From Pseudoalteromonas piscicida (GTDB lineage: Bacteria > Pseudomonadota > Gammaproteobacteria > Enterobacterales > Alteromonadaceae), in the NCBI RefSeq assembly GCF_000238315.3, contig NZ_CP011924.1, positions 1,466,501 to 1,530,500 of the forward strand: 64,000 nt of DNA, read 5' to 3'. Positions 18,365-26,568 of this stretch are shown here, piece after piece (positions within the stretch are counted from its first letter, which is position 1; each line of letters begins with the position of its first letter). The translations under genes and the position numbers were made by a program. The notes under the pieces are model-generated. The model ran no database searches, was not told the origin of the DNA, and was given only the letters and a program-made list of their open reading frames with translations.

Positions 18365-19279
18365 TTAAATATTGGTTACATCAATAAACAATGATTCATC
18401 AATGTTCGTCGAGGAAACCACTGCTTCATTAAAGTCATAAGCCTCACGTTCACCGTCTCTATCTAGAGGCAGACTTTCGAAGTCAAAGAGTTCAGTGTCA
18501 GCCAGCTGGCTTGGACTAACATTTTGAATTGATTTGAAAATATTCTCTACTCGACCAGGTGTTTTCTTATCCCACTCTACCAACATAGATTTAATGTTTT
18601 GACGTTGCAGGTTTTCTTGCGAACCACATAGGTTGCACGGAATAATAGGAAAATCCTTATGTTCAGCGTATTGAATTAGATCTTTTTCACGCGCATAAGT
18701 GAGCGGGCGGATCACCACATTACGACCATCATCAGAGCGCAGCTTTGGTGGCATCGCTTTCATTCTTGCACCGTAGAACATGTTTAAAAACAGCGTTTCA
18801 ACGATATCATCTAAGTGATGGCCCAGTGCGATTTTAGTTGCGCCAATCTTTTCCGCAAATGAGTACAAAGTGCCACGACGCAAGCGTGAACAAAGACCAC
18901 AAGTCGTTTTGCCCTCTGGTACTTTCTCTTTTACGACTGAGTAAGTATCTTTATCAATGATGTAATAAGGAATGTCTAACGTTTCGAAGTACTCAGGCAA
19001 GATATGCTCAGGGAACCCAGGCTGCTTTTGATCCAGATTGACCGCCACCACATCAAAGTGAATTGGTGCCGCTTTTTTTAGGCTAAGTAAAATATCTAGC
19101 ATGGCGAATGAATCCTTACCACCGCTGATACAAGCCATCACCACATCGCCTTCTTCGATCATATTGTAATCTTTGATGGCGTTGCCGACATTACGGCGCA
19201 GACGCTTTTGCAGCTTATTAAACTCTAAAACTTCTTTGCGATTATCTTGCTCTGTCATGGTGTTAGGTGCCGTATTCAT
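18365..19279 (-). CDS. ttcA: tRNA 2-thiocytidine(32) synthetase TtcA
   Basis: 304-residue ATP-dependent enzyme that thiolates cytidine 32 of certain tRNAs, using an iron-sulfur cluster. The PP-loop [10 protein letters not shown] lies near residue 54. Two Cys pairs follow, CGLC near 125 and CNLC near 215, which hold the cluster. The start ATG at 19279 has GAG eight bases upstream. ttcA commonly lies close to fnr and uspE in relatives; here it is separated from uspE by the PepSY and siderophore receptor genes. Confidence 0.96.
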   Translation of the reverse strand: MNTAPNTMTEQDNRKEVLEFNKLQKRLRRNVGNAIKDYNMIEEGDVVMACISGGKDSFAMLDILLSLKKAAPIHFDVVAVNLDQKQPGFPEHILPEYFETLDIPYYIIDKDTYSVVKEKVPEGKTTCGLCSRLRRGTLYSFAEKIGATKIALGHHLDDIVETLFLNMFYGARMKAMPPKLRSDDGRNVVIRPLTYAREKDLIQYAEHKDFPIIPCNLCGSQENLQRQNIKSMLVEWDKKTPGRVENIFKSIQNVSPSQLADTELFDFESLPLDRDGEREAYDFNEAVVSSTNIDESLFIDVTNI

Positions 19280-19381
19280 ACTTACTCAAATGTGTACTGT
19301 GGGCGTTATCGCGCTAGTACATTACTACATCAATTATGGGGCGCCGATTATACGTGAAATTGAGATGAGGTAAAATACAAA

Positions 19382-19405
19382 AATGGCGCCGCTCTGGGCG
19401 CCATT
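19382..19405 (-). terminator. Intrinsic terminator of the ABC/peptidase operon
   Basis: 9-bp perfect stem AATGGCGCC/GGCGCCATT with a 6-base loop; on the minus strand it is followed by TTTTTG. It lies 17 bases after the stop of the ABC permease gene. Confidence 0.85.
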
Positions 19406-19421
19406 GTTGGGAACTAATAAA

Positions 19422-20558
19422 TTATAGGCCGAACACTACCTTTTCACTTTTTAGCATACGACTGCTTAGGTAGGTGAAAATAGCAAACAACCCCAGCGTT
19501 ACCGCGCTCGACAACAATAGTTGTGGTACCGGTATCGCATTGCCTTTAATGATTTCAATCATTGCGTTTTGCTGCGCTGCGATCGGCATCCACTGCATAA
19601 TGTCGGTAGCAATATCATAGGTCGTTGCCATACTCATCATTACCGGAATGAACAGCGCCATCGCTACATAAGATTGCGCTTCTTTAAATGATTTAGCCAA
19701 GAAAGAGATAAATATCAATAAACTGGCTGACATTAGCGCAATAGGCAGGCCAATGATAATTGCCGAAATAATGAATTTAGGACCAATAATCACCGTAAAG
19801 CCCATCATTTCCCAAGGCACCATATTATACGCAAACTTTGATACTATGGTGGTTAACACTAAAGCAATGATAGAGAAACCTGCAATTGCCCCCACTTTAG
19901 CTAACACAATATGCATAGTACTTATCGGGTGGCTAAGTAATAGCTGTAAAGAGTTGCGTTCACGCTCCCCTGCACTACTGTCAATTGCCATACCCATCGC
20001 CGCATAAAATAGTGAAATAATAATAGATAACGTTGCAATACCTAATACGAAGCCCCCTTTAGAGGTTGGTGTCGCTTGGTCATGAGTTTGAACATCTATC
20101 GCACGTGCAATTGTCGGATCGATACCACGCGCGACTAACCGCAATGAAGCAACTTCGCTGTTGTATAACATGAGGTTACGCTCTAGTCGATTAATTGATG
20201 AGCGTAGCTTTTGCTCCGACTTATCAGCGATGATAAATACCGTCGCGCTCTTACCTTGCATCATATTCTCTTGGTAATCTTCGCTTACCTCCAAGGTAAT
20301 GGCTTTAACCTCTTCGCCTTCACCATGTTCAATTTCTTTACTCGCTAAAAATTGTACTAAGTTGGGCGCATTCTCCGCATTATTAATGGTGATTTTGAGT
20401 GCATCAGGCGAGGCCATTTGCTTAAACATGACGGTAAATAATACACACATTAGAATAGGTGCACCGATGCAATAGTAAAGGCCAGCCATCACTGAACGTT
20501 TGTCGCGGCTTGCGTCTAACACTTCTTTTTTAAATAAAACTGAGATTAATTTCATCAT
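19422..20558 (-). CDS. ABC-2 type exporter permease (NatB-like)
   Basis: 378 residues: an N-terminal membrane helix (about 25-47), a large extracytoplasmic loop (about 50-165), then five or six helices, the layout of the NatB/CcmB-like ABC-2 permeases. Its ATG overlaps the stop of the ATPase gene (ATGA) and an AAGGAA ribosome site lies seven bases upstream. A second ATG is one codon later. It forms the membrane half of an exporter with the ATPase encoded just upstream; NatAB in Bacillus exports sodium, but substrate here is unknown. Confidence 0.88.
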   Translation of the reverse strand: MMKLISVLFKKEVLDASRDKRSVMAGLYYCIGAPILMCVLFTVMFKQMASPDALKITINNAENAPNLVQFLASKEIEHGEGEEVKAITLEVSEDYQENMMQGKSATVFIIADKSEQKLRSSINRLERNLMLYNSEVASLRLVARGIDPTIARAIDVQTHDQATPTSKGGFVLGIATLSIIISLFYAAMGMAIDSSAGERERNSLQLLLSHPISTMHIVLAKVGAIAGFSIIALVLTTIVSKFAYNMVPWEMMGFTVIIGPKFIISAIIIGLPIALMSASLLIFISFLAKSFKEAQSYVAMALFIPVMMSMATTYDIATDIMQWMPIAAQQNAMIEIIKGNAIPVPQLLLSSAVTLGLFAIFTYLSSRMLKSEKVVFGL

Positions 20559-21289
20559 GCTGCAATTCCTTCATCCGTACCGATTAGGGTAATGAAAGCT
20601 TCCTCAAGCGATGCTTTACCTGTTTGTTCACATAGAGCTTGTGGAGAACCTTCCGCGACCACTTTGCCTTTCGCCATGACCACCACATGATCGCAAAGTG
20701 CTGCAACTTCTTGCATCACGTGGCTAGAAAACAAGACACAGTGACCTTGCGCCTTAAGCATCAACAACAAATCCCGTAATACTCTGGTACTCATTACATC
20801 TAAACCACGCGTTGGCTCATCAAGTACAATATTCGTTGGTTTATGCACGATTGCCTGCGCCAACGCTGTTTTCATTCTTTGACCTTGTGAAAAGCCTTTA
20901 CAGCGCCTATCCGCGATATCCAACATTTGCAGCTTTTCTAACACTTCTTGCGTCGCGGCAGCGGCCGATTTTGCGTCCATGCCACTTAGTTCAGCGTAAA
21001 ATTGGGTATATTCACGCGGTGTCATTCGCTCGTAGAGTCCACACGGGTCTGGGAACAGCCCTAATTGTTGTTTTGCTCTGGTCGGTTCTTTGGCAACATC
21101 AATACTATCGATAGACGCCATACCTTGATCAGCTTGGAGCAGGCCAAATACGGTCCGTAAACAAGTCGTTTTACCTGCCCCATTTGGTCCCAATAGTCCC
21201 GTAATTTGACCATCACGAGCGGTAAATGACAGCCCGTCTAGCGCGTTCACTTCACCAATCTTTTTATATAAGTTATCTACTTGGATCAT
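20555..21289 (-). CDS. ABC exporter ATP-binding protein (NatA-like)
   Basis: 244-residue nucleotide-binding subunit. Walker A GPNGAGKTT near residue 34, a signature variant FSQGQRMKTALAQA near 133 in place of LSGGQ, Walker B IVLDEPTRGLD near 155, and a switch His in FSSHV near 190. It is the second gene of a leftward operon: TAP-like peptidase, ATPase, permease, with 3-base and overlapping junctions. The permease partner follows directly. Confidence 0.93.
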   Translation of the reverse strand: MIQVDNLYKKIGEVNALDGLSFTARDGQITGLLGPNGAGKTTCLRTVFGLLQADQGMASIDSIDVAKEPTRAKQQLGLFPDPCGLYERMTPREYTQFYAELSGMDAKSAAAATQEVLEKLQMLDIADRRCKGFSQGQRMKTALAQAIVHKPTNIVLDEPTRGLDVMSTRVLRDLLLMLKAQGHCVLFSSHVMQEVAALCDHVVVMAKGKVVAEGSPQALCEQTGKASLEEAFITLIGTDEGIAA

Positions 21290-21292
21290 GCG

Positions 21293-22777
21293 TTACTCCT
21301 TATTAGCGGTTGCTGGGCCATTGATGTTCATAAAGAATTGTTTGCGCGTGTCTTCTTCAAGACAGCTAATATCAAAGTCTCCCACCGTCTTTTCATCGTA
21401 AAACTTAGCAATAAGCTTATTAGCACAGCTTTGCCCTGCGACAATATGCGTAGCGGTTGGCGCAACTAAGTGCGTAGCATTGCTTAGTTTTTCCATCGCA
21501 ACTTCTGCCCACTTAGCAGGCGTTGCTGGGTCTAATCCGCCAGAAAGCAGTAAGGTTGGAATATCCGACGCAACGGGTTCATAATAACTACTTGGCACCG
21601 GACTCACATTCCAAATTGGACACGTCGCATCTAGTCCTGTGATCATCATCTTACCCATATAGTTTTCACTATATTTGGCTTTGTCCGCAGCCGTTAATCG
21701 TGGCCAATCTTCCCCACATACAATCGCCTGATGCATCCCCATGGTCAATCCCAGACCGTCTTCACTTGGTGCCATCATGCCAACAAGTGGAGCAAGGTTA
21801 CCTTTAGTCGCTTCACTAATCGCAAGCGGCACCAATGCGCGGAAAGAATGAGAGTAAAGCGCCATCCTAATCGCGCTAAATAGCTTCATTTTGGTCATCG
21901 TCATCGCAAGCGGTTTGCTGGTTCTTGGGTGAAGTACAGACACCTCTATCGGCGTTTGCTCTACTTGATTAAGCAAGCTTTGCCATTGCTGCTTTAGATT
22001 CGGATAACTATTTGCACATTTTTTATCGGCCTCACATTGTGCAAAAAGGGCATTCAATGAATCTTCTATCGCGCCACCAATCGCCATTAAACTTTGGTTA
22101 TTGGGTGCAAGACCATCTAACACGGCCGATGCAACACTATCAGGGAACTGTCTCATATACTCAAGTGCGATGCGTGTTCCATATGAGCCACCATATAGGT
22201 GTAATTTGCTATAACCAAGTGCGACTCTTACCGCATCAAAATCTTTTGCAGCTGCAACCGTCGTATAATCGGAAAGATCTGTGTCTAGTTTTTCTTTACA
22301 CTTAAGGGCATCTTCTTTGTAAAAATCGAGACCCAATAAGGTATCATTTAGCGCAAACTGTTGCTCAAGATCATCCATATCACATTGCAATAGATTGGAC
22401 TTTCCAGTTCCCCGTTGATCAACAAGTATAATGTCTCTATTTTCTCTCGCGTATTTAAGAATTCTTTCAAAGTTCGCTGCAATTTCAGTGGCCGATTGTC
22501 CAGGTCCCCCTGCAAACGCAATAATCGCTTCTTGTGGGTAAAGCGGCTTTATTGCTGGAATAACCATAAAATGAATATCAATTTTTTGTTCTGTTTTGGT
22601 TTCACTTAATGGTTGCGAGATTTTTCCGCATTGCGCTCTGTCACTGAGGCCTTTTGCATAACAAGCGGATAATTCTGCTGTTGATGTTGCCGCTTGTAAT
22701 GGCAGCCCAGTTCCTAAAACGAGAGGAAGCAGCGCTAGCTTTACTAAGCTTTTCTTAAACTTAAATGGCTTTTTCAT
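21293..22777 (-). CDS. Secreted alpha/beta-hydrolase, TAP-like peptidase family
   Basis: 494 residues with a signal peptide (about 1-29, ending LPLQA). Serine hydrolase of the S33/tripeptidyl-aminopeptidase-like family: the nucleophile lies in GGSYGT near residue 197, the acid in SGGLDPATP near 418 and the His in ATHIVAGQ near 445; the C-terminal part is the TAP-like domain with conserved cysteines. The HG-type oxyanion segment reads FAGGPGQSA. It is first in the operon, three bases before the ABC ATPase gene, so the exporter may act with a periplasmic peptidase on the same peptide pathway. Confidence 0.88.
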   Translation of the reverse strand: MKKPFKFKKSLVKLALLPLVLGTGLPLQAATSTAELSACYAKGLSDRAQCGKISQPLSETKTEQKIDIHFMVIPAIKPLYPQEAIIAFAGGPGQSATEIAANFERILKYARENRDIILVDQRGTGKSNLLQCDMDDLEQQFALNDTLLGLDFYKEDALKCKEKLDTDLSDYTTVAAAKDFDAVRVALGYSKLHLYGGSYGTRIALEYMRQFPDSVASAVLDGLAPNNQSLMAIGGAIEDSLNALFAQCEADKKCANSYPNLKQQWQSLLNQVEQTPIEVSVLHPRTSKPLAMTMTKMKLFSAIRMALYSHSFRALVPLAISEATKGNLAPLVGMMAPSEDGLGLTMGMHQAIVCGEDWPRLTAADKAKYSENYMGKMMITGLDATCPIWNVSPVPSSYYEPVASDIPTLLLSGGLDPATPAKWAEVAMEKLSNATHLVAPTATHIVAGQSCANKLIAKFYDEKTVGDFDISCLEEDTRKQFFMNINGPATANKE

Positions 22778-22840
22778 AGTTATTTCCTTGTTGACTCACG
22801 GTCAGTATGCTAACTTTAAGTGAGTGTATCAGTGTATTAT

Positions 22841-22852
22841 TGTATTAATACA
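22841..22852. promoter_or_regulatory. Candidate operator of the GntR regulator
   Basis: Perfect 12-bp palindrome TGTATTAATACA in the 89-bp divergent region, 15 bases before the GntR start. GTGTAT repeats lie just upstream (about 22825-22840). YtrA-type GntR proteins bind short palindromes of this kind near their own promoter; the assignment is by position. Confidence 0.5.
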
Positions 22853-22866
22853 GTAGAATTAGAGTA

Positions 22867-23238
22867 ATGCTAGATCTTATTCATGTCAACCCCAACAGCG
22901 CAGAGCCGATTTATAAGCAGCTATTTGATCAGATAGTGCGTTTAATTGTGTCGGGTAAAGCACAAGCCGGAGAAGAGCTACCTTCTGTAAGAAAGCTAGC
23001 TGAACACTTCTCGGTAAATCCGATGACCGTCTCTCGGGCTATCGGGCAACTTGTCGATCAAGGTTGGCTTGAACGAAGACGCGGCCAACCGACACGCGTT
23101 GCACAGCAGCAAACTACACAACAGACCGATAATCTACTCCATAAAAACCTAGATATTTTAATTAGTGATGCGAAACAGCTTGGGATCAGTAAGACTGAAT
23201 TGATATCATTAATTGATAAAAATTGGGGACAAGAATAA
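22867..23238 (+). CDS. GntR family regulator, YtrA subfamily
   Basis: 123 residues: a winged helix-turn-helix (about 10-75, with ELPSVRKLAEHFSVNPMTVSRAI) and a short C-terminal helical tail of about 45 residues, the size that marks the YtrA subfamily. These regulators usually repress a linked ABC transporter operon. Its stop overlaps the ATG of the next gene (TAATG), an ABC ATPase, so it is the first gene of its own operon. It also faces the NatA/NatB/peptidase operon and may control both. Confidence 0.92.
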   Translation: MLDLIHVNPNSAEPIYKQLFDQIVRLIVSGKAQAGEELPSVRKLAEHFSVNPMTVSRAIGQLVDQGWLERRRGQPTRVAQQQTTQQTDNLLHKNLDILISDAKQLGISKTELISLIDKNWGQE

Positions 23239-24071
23239 TGACAAGCCCACTACTACAATTTACTAAAATCCATAAACAATTTGCCGACAAGCCGGTTCTT
23301 GAAGACATAAATCTTATTATTGAACCTGGCATGGTTATGGGTTTACTAGGACGAAACGGGGCCGGTAAAACGACACTACTGCGAATTGCACTTGGGTTAA
23401 TCGAACAAAATAGTGGTGAGGTTAGCTGCCTCAACAGCAGCAACATAGAACTGAGCCCTACGTGCAAAAGCCAAATTGGCTATGTGCCACAACAGCCCTG
23501 TGGCTATCAAGGTTTTAAAGTCAAAGACGCTCTCGCACTGCACCGCAGCTTTTATCCAAATTGGGATATTACACTTGAGCAAGAATGGCTTTCTCGCTTC
23601 GAGTTAGACGAACACAAGCTGGTAAGTAACCTTTCTGTTGGTCAACAACAAAGTCTAGCGCTGATAATGGCGATGTCGTACCGACCTAAGTTACTGATCC
23701 TTGACGAACCAGTGTCAAGTCTCGACCCCATTGCACGCCGGGAATTTATGTCGGACTTATTCGAGTTAGCACTTGAGTCCAGCTCCGGTGTACTTTTCTC
23801 CTCGCATATTACATCTGACGTTGAGCGCGTTGCGAGTCATATTGCCATTATTAAAGATGGTAAGGTTTTGGTTACTGGCGAATTAGATACACTGAAGGAA
23901 CAAATTAGGCTTGTACCACATCATCTTACAAGCAAACTGCCATCCGGAAACGTACTTCATCAATCTGAACGTTTTAGCATTTATCAAGCTCACGACAGTG
24001 CAAACTGGTCAGCAGACCTACAGCAAAGCCATAGCAACCTTGAGCAGCTCTTTGTGGAGCTACACGCATGA
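23238..24071 (+). CDS. ABC transporter ATP-binding protein of the GntR-linked system
   Basis: 277 residues from ATG 23238. Walker A GRNGAGKTT near residue 42, signature LSVGQQQSLAL near 135, Walker B LLILDEPVSSLD near 158 and the switch His in FSSHIT near 194. A C-terminal extension of about 60 residues follows. The ATG overlaps the GntR stop by one base; the permease gene start overlaps its stop by four. Partner permease is interrupted by a stop, so this ATPase may be without a functional membrane subunit. Confidence 0.92.
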   Translation: MTSPLLQFTKIHKQFADKPVLEDINLIIEPGMVMGLLGRNGAGKTTLLRIALGLIEQNSGEVSCLNSSNIELSPTCKSQIGYVPQQPCGYQGFKVKDALALHRSFYPNWDITLEQEWLSRFELDEHKLVSNLSVGQQQSLALIMAMSYRPKLLILDEPVSSLDPIARREFMSDLFELALESSSGVLFSSHITSDVERVASHIAIIKDGKVLVTGELDTLKEQIRLVPHHLTSKLPSGNVLHQSERFSIYQAHDSANWSADLQQSHSNLEQLFVELHA

Positions 24072-25321
24072 GTACATTAACTCAGCGCAATTGGTGGACA
24101 GGGTTTTCCGGGTTTTGGTTGCGAGAGTGCGGCTCAGCAAATTTTTTCATTCCTGGGTTCTTAGCGTCTATCGCTTCACCTTTGTTAACTTTAATAGAAG
24201 ATCAAAATATACAAACATTTAGTTTGGTCTTTTCAATCAGCGCCTTATGGATGGCTTTTTGTTGGCAGTTAGTGAAGTTGCAAGCACAGGAAAGCACCTT
24301 ACTATTCCCTGCAATTAAACAACACATATACTTGCAAGGTATGGTAATTCTGGTCATTGGCTACCTACTCAATGCTCTTGCTCTTCTCAACCGCCCCGCA
24401 CCTGAAGTTGCCTACGCCATGTTATTTGCAACGAGTTTTGGCGGTAGCTTCTTTTTGCTATGTCTTCGAAATAGTGTGTATTTCAAACATAATAGTTACG
24501 TTTTTATGCTCGCACTCGTGCTCGCTATGTTTTTTGGCGATACCCCCAAAATTTTAGCACTGCTTGCCATCCCCCTTATGGTAATGGGAATATACCTGTT
24601 AGTGACACGGACTCATCACTGCCAATGGCATCATTTGGCATATCAAACCTACATAAACAATATTCAAACTGGGTGGCTCCCGAGCAATACCTTCGCACCA
24701 GATTTCCTCACTCAGGGGTTTAGACAATTTTTTATGCCAATGAGCTATTTTGCGGGTAACCTGTTGATATAAACCTGTCAGATTTTACTTGTCTCTGGGC
24801 TATTAGCGATTGTGGCAAGTGGCTTTTTTGGTGTCACACTCCATTTTGTTATCGGCTTTACCGATATGCTTGTTCTGATGGTCGCTATTTTTGTCTGTTG
24901 GTCCAAACTACAAACAAAAATGACATGGGATCAACTATACCTACTCCCTATCTACTCAAGCCTTAAAGCGATAAAGCAGGCTTACCACGTCTCTGCGGTT
25001 AAACTTGGGTTTTGCCTAGCCTTGTTTCAACTTCTAGTATTGCTAGCTTGTAGCTTCTTTTCCACATTCGAAACTGTGACTTTCTACTTAGTAATATTTA
25101 CAGGCTCTGTAGCAGGATTTGTTCTTTGCGTTGCGCTAGGAAGCATGATTAAAAGCGCCCTTACGTTGTCGCTTTCCTGCATGTTCGTAGTCATTTTGCA
25201 TAGTGCATTTAAATCTTACCTGTTAAATCACGAACAATCAGCAACCACCGTATATCTATTATTAGGTTACGTTGTGATTGCCACCTCACTGCTTGTTTAC
25301 AGTAATAAGAAATTTGATTAA
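24068..25321 (+). pseudogene. ABC transporter permease interrupted by in-frame TAA
   Basis: Two consecutive open stretches in the same frame, 24068-24772 and 24773-25321, are separated only by a TAA at 24770-24772. Joined, they would give a membrane protein of about 417 residues with roughly 10-12 helices; the reading continues ...GNLLI, stop, TCQILLVSGLLAIVASGFFG without loss of hydrophobic pattern, so the stop falls inside a helix-rich region. A single C-to-T change from CAA (Gln) would explain it. It is the expected permease partner of the ATPase encoded just upstream (ATGA overlap). Either a recent nonsense mutation or a sequencing error. Confidence 0.8.
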
Positions 25322-25405
25322 GGAGTACTCGGATCCGAGATGTCTCACGAAGAGGCGTTGCGCTAGCGATTGAACCACCAGAGACGGTGCAGGATAAAAT
25401 ATAAG

Positions 25406-25437
25406 AGTGATAGTGAACATAAGTCGATTATCACTCC
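25406..25437. terminator. Hairpin between convergent permease and YqhA genes
   Basis: Perfect 8-bp stem GAGTGATA/TATCACTC with a 16-base loop, midway between two convergent genes. T runs are weak on both sides (CTTTA on the plus strand, CTTATA on the minus). The bases before it (25322-25405) contain a 12-bp palindrome CTCGGATCCGAG at 25329 and no gene. Confidence 0.45.
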
Positions 25438-25453
25438 TTTACAGCTGCAATTT

Positions 25454-26014
25454 TTAATGGGAGTGGGTTCGACTATTAATAAAATCGGTGACCGAAAACA
25501 ACACCCCAGAGATCACGAAAGTAATGTGTATGCCTACTTTCCAAGCAAGCTGCTCACTGGTTAAATCTTGAGAATGAATAAAGACCTTGAGCAACTCTAC
25601 GGCAGATATCGCTACTATGGCGCTGATCAGCTTGATTTTAAGCCCTGAGAAGCCAACTTTCCCCATCCAAGTCGGTTTGTCTTCTTGTGGTTCGACATTA
25701 AGCTTAGAAACAAAATTCTCGTAGCCACTAAAAATAATAATGATCAACAACCCAGCCAATAAAGCCGTATCAACCAATGTTAAAATACCAATGAGTAACT
25801 CTTGATTTGTCGCGGTAAGCGCACTGATGGTCATCACATAAAGCTGTTTAAAGAACTTAAGTAACAGCAACACAATCGCGAGTAGTAGGCCAACAAAGAA
25901 CGGCGCTAACAACCATCGTCCTTTAAATAAGGTTCTTTCTAAGAGATGTTCATAACGATTAAATTGCTCATTCTCGGACTTGGTTTCTTGCTCCATGTTT
26001 TTGATTTTCACCAT
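25454..26014 (-). CDS. YqhA family (UPF0114) membrane protein
   Basis: 186 residues with four membrane segments (about 33-58, 75-98, 132-150, 160-177). The ERTLFKGRWLLAPFFVGL start of the first helix and the YENFVSKL motif after the second are those of the YqhA/UPF0114 family, whose function is unknown. The start could be the ATG at 26014 or one six codons later; neither has a strong ribosome site. It stands alone. Confidence 0.85.
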   Translation of the reverse strand: MVKIKNMEQETKSENEQFNRYEHLLERTLFKGRWLLAPFFVGLLLAIVLLLLKFFKQLYVMTISALTATNQELLIGILTLVDTALLAGLLIIIIFSGYENFVSKLNVEPQEDKPTWMGKVGFSGLKIKLISAIVAISAVELLKVFIHSQDLTSEQLAWKVGIHITFVISGVLFSVTDFINSRTHSH

Positions 26015-26187
26015 CTTTAGTAAGTTTGACTGAACCTATAAATGTAGCATCAACGCTTATATTTCTCACTATTTATTGACGTAAATTTGAATCAATTTTC
26101 TGCTCTTTAAGAGAAAATAAATTCGTTTTCCTTATTTTAAATTTTGCTTTAAAACATGCTTGTTCTTTCAACTAACAGGTAACACGA

Positions 26188-26430
26188 ATGAAAACCTTAG
26201 TTTCATCATTAATCGCTCTATCTCTTTTTGCTTGTGTACAAGTACAAGCCGATGAAGAGTTACCAGTCGCGCCTGCAGATTTGGTTCAAGAGTTAACTCA
26301 AATGTGCCTTGATTGGGCAAAAGATGATGATGTACAAGCATCTGAGATGAAAAAATATGTTTTGAATTGCGTTAACGACGAGCTAGAAGCAACTGGCTAT
26401 CAAAAAGTCAAAGACGTAAACATTAAATAA
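26188..26430 (+). CDS. Small secreted protein of unknown function
   Basis: 80 residues with a clear signal peptide (MKTLVSSLIALSLFACVQVQA, cleavage after residue 21). The mature 59-residue part is acidic and helical with two cysteines that could form one disulfide, and ends ATGYQKVKDVNIK. I recognise no family with certainty. It lies alone between yqhA (divergent) and topA (convergent), with a strong terminator after it. Confidence 0.7.
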   Translation: MKTLVSSLIALSLFACVQVQADEELPVAPADLVQELTQMCLDWAKDDDVQASEMKKYVLNCVNDELEATGYQKVKDVNIK

Positions 26431-26468
26431 TACCAGTTCGCTTAATTAAGTGATGGCATTCATGATGA

Positions 26469-26500
26469 AAAAGGCCGCTCAATGTGTTGAGCGGCCTTTT
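26469..26500. terminator. Bidirectional terminator between small secreted gene and topA
   Basis: Perfect 14-bp stem AAAAGGCCGCTCAA/TTGAGCGGCCTTTT with the loop TGTG; A and T runs at the two ends make it active in both directions. Confidence 0.92.
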
Positions 26501-26568
26501 ATTTTCAATAACATTCTAGACAAAATATCCATAGCATCTGAAGACACCTATCGATGTTTGGCTAATCG

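Noticed and set aside
25322..25405. A tRNA or attachment site in the short gap after the broken permease
   Set aside because: No cloverleaf could be drawn and no direct repeat of it was seen; only a 12-bp palindrome is present.
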